From IMG/VR virus record IMGVR_UViG_3300032271_000366, positions 1-35,234 of that record: DNA of 35,234 nucleotides; one strand, given 5' to 3'. This document shows, piece by piece, positions 29,459 to 35,234 of this stretch (position 1 is the stretch's first letter; each line of letters starts with the position of its first letter). Below the pieces are notes generated by a model. It was not told where the DNA came from, did no database searches, and saw only the letters and a list, made by a program, of their open reading frames with translations. A program made the translations under genes and the position numbers. This stretch comes from a virus.

Positions 29459-29890
29459 ATGAAAAAGATTCTAACCATATTGCTTTTAGCTTTTGCTTTT
29501 ATTGCAACGGCATCGGCTCAATCCACAACTCCACGTTTTGGTACAACATCAAAACAGGATAATACTTACCGAGTATTGAACTTGGGCTATACTGCTATTG
29601 CAGATGTGGCCGGTAATGATACAATTTCTATTGCCCCCGCAAAGTATTGTAATTACTACCGTGCTTCACTAACTGATAGCGTTACGATTAAATTCAGTTC
29701 AGTAACTGGAAGCTATGCAGGGGATATTCTTTACTTTATTATATCCGGATCAAGCGGAACAAAAGCAAAGTTCATCACTACTAACACTTTGAACGCAGGT
29801 ACAGCTACTTTATCTACCAATGGTAGAAGCATAATTACACTTCTATTTGACGGTGCTAAGTGGACGGAGGCATCACGAGTAACCCAATAG
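29459..29890 (+). CDS. Signal-peptide-bearing beta protein after the capsid gene
   Basis: The 143-residue protein opens with a strong Sec signal: two Lys, an 11-residue Leu/Ile/Phe core and a cleavage site ATASA-Q near residue 20. The rest is a small beta domain ('DSVTIKFSSVTGSYAGDILYFIISG', 'ATLSTNGRSIITLLFDGAKWTEA' in parts) of the kind seen in capsid decoration or fibre heads. A signal peptide on a gene in the capsid block is unexpected, since virion proteins are assembled in the cytoplasm. It may be a surface-decorating or host-altering moron, or a decoration protein derived from an exported host protein. The start is one base after the capsid stop. Confidence 0.65.
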   Translation: MKKILTILLLAFAFIATASAQSTTPRFGTTSKQDNTYRVLNLGYTAIADVAGNDTISIAPAKYCNYYRASLTDSVTIKFSSVTGSYAGDILYFIISGSSGTKAKFITTNTLNAGTATLSTNGRSIITLLFDGAKWTEASRVTQ

Positions 29891-29895
29891 CACAT

Positions 29896-30174
29896 ATGGA
29901 AGACTTGAAAAAATACCTAACTGCGCATCCTGAAATTAAGGAGCTGTGGTTAAATGAACACAATAAGTTTTGCCTAAGCGCAAACAATCACTTTCCTAAG
30001 CACGTAACGAGGGAGGAAATATTGGGCGAAGACGATGGCAGCAGCGATGTGAAGTATGGCAGCTTGAAGATTGACGCATTAAAAACGTTGATTGATGACC
30101 GTAAAATTGAAGTAGGAACGGCTACGACTAAGAAGGAATTTATCGCTTTATTGGAAGCGGCAGACGGCAAATAA
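29896..30174 (+). CDS. HeH/LEM-domain protein, Mu gp35-like position
   Basis: I choose ATG 29896 (92 residues); a start at 29860 would overlap the previous gene. The C-terminal half 'LKIDALKTLIDDRKIEVG' followed by 'TTKKEFIALLEAAD' is the helix-extended loop-helix (HeH/LEM-like) DNA-binding motif also found in Rho N-terminal domains. A HeH protein sits after the capsid gene in Mu-like phages (gp35 group). The N-terminal half contains an acidic and a His/Lys-rich part. Its role at the head vertex or on packaged DNA is inferred from position. Confidence 0.65.
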   Translation: MEDLKKYLTAHPEIKELWLNEHNKFCLSANNHFPKHVTREEILGEDDGSSDVKYGSLKIDALKTLIDDRKIEVGTATTKKEFIALLEAADGK

Positions 30175-30184
30175 AAAACATACT

Positions 30185-31735
30185 ATGGCACTTTCAGATA
30201 TTAACTTTCAGCTTGGACAAGGTGCATTAGGCAGACCATTGCCGGGCGAAGATTACATTAGCGGATTCTTGACATACATTAATAATGGTGATTTACCTTC
30301 GGGCTTTACCACTACTAATCGCATCAAGCAATTTTATAGTATAAGTGATGCTGAAAATGCAGGGATTTTAAACGACTATTCAGACGCTACGGCTGCACAA
30401 GGTCAGATAGTGGTAGATACTATTGGCTCCAATGGCGATAAAGCCGTTGTAAGTGTGGTAGAAATAAGTCCTAGTGGCGTTACTCGTACTGTGGTACTTT
30501 GTACTTACATTAAGGCATCGACAGAAACTACCGAGAATCAAGTATCTGACGCTATGGCCGTTTTGATTAACGCAGGAACTATCACTCACGGTTATTCTGC
30601 TGTATCAACTACCGGAACTATCAATTTAGTATTCCCTAAGCGTTTGGGTATCTATCCGAACACAGGAAGCCCAATCGTAACTACAATCACCGGGACAATA
30701 TTCTTAATTCTTTCTCAGCCCGGAGATTATATCGCAGGTACTTACAGTAAACTTGCTATATGGCATTATCATATTGCCGAGTTTTTCCGTCAATCGCCAA
30801 GCGGTATTTTGTTCTTTGGATTCTTTGCTTTTCCTGAACCTTACACATATACCGAGATTACCACTATGCAAGACTTTGCTGATGGCAAACTTCGTCAGAT
30901 TGGTATCTTTAAGAATGATTACTTTAGCGATACTTCAGAGTTTACTGTTATCAATACAGTATGTGAGGCAAATGCAACTGACCATGCTCCTTTAAGCGCA
31001 TTGGTAACAAGCAATATAGTAGGTGGTGACTTGAATGTAGACCTGCCTTCACTTGCTACTTTGACTGCGAATAAAGTTTCCTTTATCATTGGTCAGGATG
31101 GCGCAGGACAAGGTAATTACCTTTATTTGACTTCCGGGATTAGTATATCTCAGCTTGGATGTGCATTAGGTGCGGTTGCTGCGGCAAAAGTATCTGAATG
31201 TATCGGATGGGTTGGAGGGTTTAATTTGTCGGACGGTTACGAGAATGAAGTATTAGCATTCAGTAATGGGCAGTCTTACGCTTCTATAAGTGGACTGATT
31301 GCCTTACAAACGGCACTTGATACTAAGCGATATATCTTCGCTCGTAAGTTCAGAGGCAAAAACGGTTCATACTTTAACAGCGACCACACGGCTATTGCGC
31401 CAAGTTCCGACTATGCCTATATTAGAGATAACCGGACTATTGATAAGGCTATCCGATTACTGTATGCAGGTAAGTTACTGAATGACCTTAACGGGGAGAT
31501 TGACTTGCAAGGTAATGGCTATTTGACAGCACCTCAACAATCAATCTTTGAAAGCGATGCGAGTACGTCTTTAGACCAAATGGTGAGAGATGGCGAGATT
31601 TCAGCTTATTCAGTAACGGTCAATCCAAATCAAGATGTACTTACTACTGGAACATTAGTAGTGGGCGTTAAGATTTTACCTAATGGCGTGGCAAGGCAGA
31701 TTGTGGTTCCAATTTCATTCACTCGATCAATTTAA
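30185..31735 (+). CDS. Tail sheath protein
   Basis: The 516-residue protein is the contractile sheath subunit. The N-terminus 'GQGALGRPLPGEDYISGFLTY' is typical of the DUF2586 / Mu gpL-like sheaths of Bacteroidota phages, the central part contains variable inserted domains, and the C-terminal ~130 residues ('YAYIRDNRTIDKAIRLLYAGK' in part, 'LNDLNGEIDLQGNGYLTA', 'VTVNPNQDVLTTGTLVVGVKI') form the conserved domain that connects subunits. Together with the tube gene 3 nt downstream, it defines a myovirus-type tail. Confidence 0.85.
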   Translation: MALSDINFQLGQGALGRPLPGEDYISGFLTYINNGDLPSGFTTTNRIKQFYSISDAENAGILNDYSDATAAQGQIVVDTIGSNGDKAVVSVVEISPSGVTRTVVLCTYIKASTETTENQVSDAMAVLINAGTITHGYSAVSTTGTINLVFPKRLGIYPNTGSPIVTTITGTIFLILSQPGDYIAGTYSKLAIWHYHIAEFFRQSPSGILFFGFFAFPEPYTYTEITTMQDFADGKLRQIGIFKNDYFSDTSEFTVINTVCEANATDHAPLSALVTSNIVGGDLNVDLPSLATLTANKVSFIIGQDGAGQGNYLYLTSGISISQLGCALGAVAAAKVSECIGWVGGFNLSDGYENEVLAFSNGQSYASISGLIALQTALDTKRYIFARKFRGKNGSYFNSDHTAIAPSSDYAYIRDNRTIDKAIRLLYAGKLLNDLNGEIDLQGNGYLTAPQQSIFESDASTSLDQMVRDGEISAYSVTVNPNQDVLTTGTLVVGVKILPNGVARQIVVPISFTRSI

Positions 31736-31738
31736 ACT

Positions 31739-32158
31739 ATGGCAACTCCACTCATAAACGGTATTAATGGCGCATGGAATGATGTAACGGTAACGGCTAA
31801 TGGCCGCATACTTATTGGCATCACGGCTATTACATACAATGTAAAGCAGAAAAAAGAGAATAACTACGGTACGGGTGCTGAACCTGTAAGTAGAGGCTAT
31901 GGCGCTGTTGAATACGATGGCGGGGAAATGGAACTTTACTTCGAGGAGTGGAAGAAATTTATTGCTGATTCACCTGCAGGTAATCCGTTGCTTGAACCAC
32001 CTTTTACTATTGCAGTAACATTTGGGAATAGCGCAAGTGCCATCAAAAAAGACGTACTTCTTATGTGCGAGTTCACAGAAAACAACATGAGCACCAAACA
32101 AGGCGATACAAAAATCATGGTTAAAGTACCATTTGTGTACGCCGGTATATTAAGATAA
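31739..32158 (+). CDS. Tail tube protein
   Basis: The 139-residue protein follows the sheath gene, as in nearly all contractile tails. It is rich in strands: 'LINGINGAWNDVTVTANGRILIGITAITYN' in outline, then a variable loop 'KKENNYGTGAEPVSRGYG' and a 'KVPFVYAGIL' end. These match the Mu gpM-like tube group with a loop-inserted beta-barrel. It forms hexamer rings around the tape measure. It stops 1 nt before the chaperone gene. Confidence 0.8.
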   Translation: MATPLINGINGAWNDVTVTANGRILIGITAITYNVKQKKENNYGTGAEPVSRGYGAVEYDGGEMELYFEEWKKFIADSPAGNPLLEPPFTIAVTFGNSASAIKKDVLLMCEFTENNMSTKQGDTKIMVKVPFVYAGILR

Positions 32159-32159
32159 A

Positions 32160-32531
32160 ATGGAACAAACAGAAAACACCACCTTTACCGAAGAACAATT
32201 AGCGGCTATTCAAGCGAAAGCTGATGAACTAACGGAAAGGGAGAAAAGAAAAGTGCATTACTTTGTTACCCCACATCACACAACGGGCGAACCGATTGTT
32301 GCTTACGTTAAAGACCCTCCGTACTTAGGTAAGTTGGTATTCTTGGATGAGATTACCGGTAAAGGGGCTATCATGGCCGGCAATAAGTTAGCTGAGCAGA
32401 ATATCTTAGCAAAGGATTCACACCCGTTAATGAGTGGCAACGATGCGGCAAGCGAGCCTTACAGATTAGGGTTGGCGGTTGCTTGTGTTTCGTTATTGGA
32501 GATGTATAGTGCGGAGTTTAAAAAAAAATAG
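32160..32531 (+). CDS. Tail assembly chaperone, short (zero-frame) form
   Basis: The 123-residue protein binds the tape measure during tail assembly. The helical, acidic N-terminus and 'FVTPHHTTGEPIVAYVKDPPYLGK' in parts resemble short chaperones of contractile Bacteroidota phages. The zero-frame product ends right after an A9 run (32520-32528) with TAG. A -1 slip there gives the longer form listed next. Chaperone pairs of this type occur between tube and tape measure genes, the position here. Confidence 0.75.
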   Translation: MEQTENTTFTEEQLAAIQAKADELTEREKRKVHYFVTPHHTTGEPIVAYVKDPPYLGKLVFLDEITGKGAIMAGNKLAEQNILAKDSHPLMSGNDAASEPYRLGLAVACVSLLEMYSAEFKKK

Positions 32532-32704
32532 CTGAATTTGAAATTGATTCAATAGATTCAGCAGATAGTATAAAACGTATGAACGCACTTATAAGGTGCG
32601 TTTTGCGTTTGAACCCTAGTGAATTGGATTCTGATGAATGGCATGAGGCTTGGGCGCAAGTGAAGTTTTATTTAAGTGTAGCGAGTAACGTAAAGTTTGA
32701 ATAA
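32160..32704 (+). CDS. Tail assembly chaperone, -1 frameshifted long form
   Basis: Slippage by -1 on AAAAAAAAA at 32520-32528 bypasses the TAG at 32529 and adds 58 residues beginning IAEFEIDSIDS and ending VASNVKFE, stop TAA 32702-32704. The -1 frame is closed just upstream by a TAA at 32519-32521, so entry must occur within the A run. The added part is a helical domain with 'RMNALIRCVLRLNPSEL' that should recruit the tape measure, as in lambda G/GT. The new stop overlaps the tape measure start as TAATG. The 172-nt stretch has no start of its own that would make a separate gene. Confidence 0.8.
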
Positions 32705-34314
32705 TGGACGATAAGACTCTAGAATATGTACTACTATTAAAGGATGAAATGTCGGGCAAGTTGGCCGATGTTGAAAAGCACGTACAGGGATTAGACAATA
32801 AAATAAAGGGAGTACACAAGGGCGCCCACGAATCCGCTGTTGGGGGCATAAAGGAAATGGTTACGGGCTTTATGGAATTGGCTGTGGTGGAGAAGGCTGT
32901 GGAATTTATAGGCGAGTTTTTAAATAGTTCCAAAGAAGCATACAACGAATCGGCACAGGCATGCGCACAGCTTAACGCTACGATGGAAGCCACGCATAAT
33001 ATTGCCAATCTAAATAGAGAAGCATTAGACGCACAATCAGCCGCTTTAATGCGCACTACCTTATTTGACGATGATGATATCACCCGGGCGCAATCCGTAC
33101 TAGGTACGTTCACATCTATTAAAGACAAGGTTTATATGGATGCTATTCCTGCCATCACGGATTTAGCTACTAAGATGGGAGGCGATTTGCAAGGGGCAAC
33201 GGTTCAGATTGGCAAGGCTTTGAATGACCCAATACAAGGTATGAATGCGCTTAGGCGTGTGGGGGTATCGTTTAGCGATAATCAAAAGGTAGTAATCAAA
33301 AGGCTTCAGGAAACAGGCCACCTAGCCGAGGCGCAAGCTATAATCTTAAAGGAATTGCAAACAGAGTTTGGCAATTCAGCTAAGGCAGCAGCAGAGGCAG
33401 GAACAGGTGCGCTCATAGTAATGCAGCACAGGTTCCAAAATATTAAGGAGGTTATAGGCGAAGGCGTAGTAAGTATGCAAGTGTTCGGGGCAAAGGCTGT
33501 CGAAACATTCATAAGTAAAAATTACGGCATTACCTTTGAAAGGGTAGAGGAATTTCTAAAAGAAAAGCTACCTATTGCGCTTGTGTATATGCAAAAGGCG
33601 GTTGGTGCTGTTTTGGCCTTTATCGCTCCTATTGCGCAGGTTATCTTTGCTAACTTCCACGCTACGCATGCGGCGGTGAAAAGGGTATTTGACACTCTAA
33701 AAAGTTTCGGGGGAAGCGGTATAAACATATTCTCCATACTCGGAAAAGTCGTAGGTTTTTTGTTGGATAAAATGTTTTTTATAGCTGTTGCTCTATACAC
33801 GGCCATAAGTTATTTAGTTCAATTTTATGGGATGTGGCTTCACATCATCAAGAAAGTGTCTGACTTCGTTGGAATTACGGCTGTGATAAAAGATGCTTGG
33901 AATTTGCTTACACAAGCTTTCCAATGGACGTATGAGAATGTTATACAGCCTATGATTGCAGGATTAAAAGAGGCAGGCGATTGGCTTAGTAAGTTAGCGG
34001 GAACAGATACAACGGTAACGGTCAATAAAGAGGAGGGCAAGCAAGAAAAAAGCTGGCTTGATGGATTGCTTGGCGAAGGCGGGGCGAAAGTTCCTGCGGT
34101 GGATGGATTGGGTAAGGACATAGCACCTATGGCAACGGGAAGTAAAGCAACGGGAACAAAAGCCACCACTATAAATATTACCATCGAGAATTTGGGTAAA
34201 GAAATCACCATCCAAACCACGAATTTAAAGGAAGGCACAGCGCAGGTGAAAAACATGATTAGTAATATGTTAGCAGAGGCGGTCAATGATTCTCAAATCT
34301 TAATCGGACACTAA
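32704..34314 (+). CDS. Tape measure protein
   Basis: The 536-residue protein sets the tail length and is passed into the tube lumen. It is largely helical with coiled coils at the N-terminus, a TMP-type segment 'IQIGKALNDPIQGMNALRRVGVSFSD' in parts (about residues 160-190), several hydrophobic stretches at about 290-390 ('VGAVLAFIAPIAQVIFANFH', 'FIAVALYTAISYLVQFYG'), and a Lys/Gly-rich C-terminal linker. At about 0.15 nm per residue the tail would be near 80 nm. It overlaps the frameshifted chaperone stop and shares a base with the next gene. Confidence 0.88.
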   Translation: MDDKTLEYVLLLKDEMSGKLADVEKHVQGLDNKIKGVHKGAHESAVGGIKEMVTGFMELAVVEKAVEFIGEFLNSSKEAYNESAQACAQLNATMEATHNIANLNREALDAQSAALMRTTLFDDDDITRAQSVLGTFTSIKDKVYMDAIPAITDLATKMGGDLQGATVQIGKALNDPIQGMNALRRVGVSFSDNQKVVIKRLQETGHLAEAQAIILKELQTEFGNSAKAAAEAGTGALIVMQHRFQNIKEVIGEGVVSMQVFGAKAVETFISKNYGITFERVEEFLKEKLPIALVYMQKAVGAVLAFIAPIAQVIFANFHATHAAVKRVFDTLKSFGGSGINIFSILGKVVGFLLDKMFFIAVALYTAISYLVQFYGMWLHIIKKVSDFVGITAVIKDAWNLLTQAFQWTYENVIQPMIAGLKEAGDWLSKLAGTDTTVTVNKEEGKQEKSWLDGLLGEGGAKVPAVDGLGKDIAPMATGSKATGTKATTINITIENLGKEITIQTTNLKEGTAQVKNMISNMLAEAVNDSQILIGH

Positions 34315-34793
34315 TGAAGGAACTGTATAAATCACCACTCGGAACACCGGTATATGCGGATATTACGTTCAAGGCAGTTACATATACTGCGCCTGATGGG
34401 AAAGTGTATAACACCGAAAAACAGACCTATATAACCGTACTTATCAGCGTTACGATTCCAAAGATTATTATTAAAACGCAGATTCAAGGTTCGGACGGAT
34501 CCATTAAAGAGTATATAGGTCAAGATGATGCTCAGGTATCAATTAACGGTGTCATCACAGGTAGCAATGGAGAATACCCTTCCGAAGATGTGGCGAAGCT
34601 AAATAACATGATTCAGGCAAGAGTGCCTATCCCCGTAGTGTGCGAGTTCCTTAATTCTAATTCGATGGGGATATATAATTTAGTTATTGAAAGCGCATCA
34701 CTTCCACAAGAGGCGGGGCGCATATCCCAACAGGCATTTACTTTAAATTGTATTTCGGACACCCCAACAGAAATAGACTTTATCAATGCTTGA
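34314..34793 (+). CDS. Baseplate protein following tape measure, DUF6046-like
   Basis: The 159-residue protein is placed between the tape measure and the hub gene. It is beta-rich: 'TYITVLISVTIPKIIIKTQIQGSDGSIKEYIG' in outline, then 'DAQVSINGVITGSNGEYPSEDVAKLNNMIQAR' in parts, and 'LVIESASLPQEAG'. This is the pattern I associate with DUF6046 phage baseplate proteins, similar in place to LysM-bearing gp53/gp43 proteins that cap the tube. It overlaps the hub start by 8 nt. The family name is from memory and is tentative. Confidence 0.6.
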   Translation: MKELYKSPLGTPVYADITFKAVTYTAPDGKVYNTEKQTYITVLISVTIPKIIIKTQIQGSDGSIKEYIGQDDAQVSINGVITGSNGEYPSEDVAKLNNMIQARVPIPVVCEFLNSNSMGIYNLVIESASLPQEAGRISQQAFTLNCISDTPTEIDFINA

Positions 34794-35234
34794 CGTATAT
34801 AGTCAATTACAGTTCACACAGCTTCCGAGCGTAGCCAACCCCAAGCATAATAGGCGGTTTAACATCAACTTTTGCCATAAAATTGAAGCCGAGGATAGCT
34901 GGGAAGATTTCACGAACAACGCAAAAATAACTTTACCTAAAGCATTAAGATACGCAGGGAAATACGGGGTTCATGATAATCTAAAAGGGGTAAACGTAAA
35001 TATTGGAGGATTTGATTCCGACCCTTTATTCCTTAAAGGGGATAAGGTGGATATAATTACCGGGTATAAATATAGGGATGGTAACGGCAACGAAAGGTTG
35101 CAAAGCAATAAGATTTTTACAGGTTACATTTCAAATGTAGGAAGTGGTACGCCTATCGAGTTAGAGATGGAAGATAATATGTGGCTGCTAAAACAGATAC
35201 CGGCTCCTACTAAATGTTTTCCATCCACAACAAC
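34786..35234 (+). CDS. Baseplate hub protein, N-terminal part (continues at position 1)
   Basis: This is the start of the hub gene that is finished at the left edge of the window. The ATG at 34786 overlaps the stop of the upstream gene by 8 nt. There is no stop before the window end, and the frame matches that of 2-877 after removing the 123-bp repeat, giving a 400-residue protein. The N-terminal third is beta-rich with a charged segment around 'KHNRRFNINF' and a 'KGDKVDIITGYKY' stretch, typical of the first ring-forming domain of Mu gp44 / P2 gpD hub proteins. Its place after tape measure and before the spike gene supports a hub. The family call rests on pattern and synteny. Confidence 0.75.
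   Translation, partial: MLDVYSQLQFTQLPSVANPKHNRRFNINFCHKIEAEDSWEDFTNNAKITLPKALRYAGKYGVHDNLKGVNVNIGGFDSDPLFLKGDKVDIITGYKYRDGNGNERLQSNKIFTGYISNVGSGTPIELEMEDNMWLLKQIPAPTKCFPSTT
35112..35234. repeat. Direct terminal repeat, right copy
   Basis: Exact second copy of bases 1-123. It repeats part of the baseplate hub coding sequence in the same frame, so joining position 35111 to position 1 restores a 401-codon gene. Confidence 0.97.

Noticed and set aside
32616-33128. A 170-codon minus-strand frame opposite the chaperone extension and tape measure
   Set aside because: Ser/Ala-rich sequence without a domain. The plus strand carries the frameshift extension and tape measure with good family support.
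1-35234. tRNA genes, CRISPR arrays, insertion sequences, integrase or transposase genes
   Set aside because: I looked for tRNA-like folds, regularly spaced repeats and recombinase motifs and saw none that I could support.

Overview
The window holds one complete tailed-phage genome of a Bacteroidota host, read as a circle. The first 123 bases recur exactly as the last 123, and the gene cut at the right edge (start 34786) continues in frame at the left edge (stop 877). The unique length is therefore 35,111 bp, and the sequence is either a circularised contig or a circularly permuted, terminally redundant genome. Evidence for Bacteroidota: promoters of the TTG-N18/20-TAnnTTTG type at three places, A-rich leaders without strong Shine-Dalgarno sequences, and signal peptides ending in forms such as SFGQ and ASAQ. 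The genus cannot be read from the sequence. Virion genes resemble the Mu-like contractile-tail (myovirus) set, but no Mu transposase, integrase or partition gene is present. Packaging uses a conventional TerS/TerL pair.

Layout. (1) 34786-877 across the junction and on to 4887: baseplate hub, spike, gp25-like wedge, LysM-like protein and a large repeat-built tail fibre. (2) 4893-7780: lysis cassette (holin-like protein, a composite protein containing a lipobox plus C-terminal membrane anchor that looks like a unimolecular spanin, and a TIGR02594-type endolysin), then a metallophosphoesterase and a small acidic protein. (3) 7859-8300: a small HTH repressor on the minus strand, divergent promoters with a palindrome between them, and a foldable leader RNA. 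(4) 8301-10449: early genes, RecT annealing protein and YqaJ-like exonuclease. (5) 10449-11470: a run of tiny ORFs separated by hairpins, one of them strikingly like an integron attC site. (6) 11506-14415: DnaA-domain-IV-like protein, a second promoter with a structured leader, DUF1376-type replication protein and DnaB helicase with an SSB-like C-terminal tip. (7) 14467-16962: PAPS-reductase-like PP-loop enzyme, winged-helix protein, and a two-gene unit with a TET-associated-type glycosyltransferase, suggesting DNA hypermodification. (8) 16965-19986: HNH endonuclease, TerS, and TerL interrupted by an intein. (9) 20090-27262: late promoter, connector, portal, gp7/gp30-like head protein, tail completion and terminator proteins, baseplate J and associated proteins, a fibre, a tiny RHH protein and a strong terminator. 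(10) 27329-34793: protease with nested scaffold, major capsid protein, sheath, tube, frameshifted tail chaperone, tape measure, baseplate protein.

The most unusual structure is in terL. The intein sits in the conserved nuclease motif III. It keeps splicing blocks A, B, F and G, but where an in-frame homing endonuclease domain would normally lie, a complete HNH endonuclease gene (19266-19811) occupies a different reading frame while the intein frame stays open for the whole 546 nt. Other points worth attention are the attC-like cassette, the modification cluster, the -1 frameshift on A9, the composite spanin, and fibre repeats whose protein sequence is kept while almost every codon differs.
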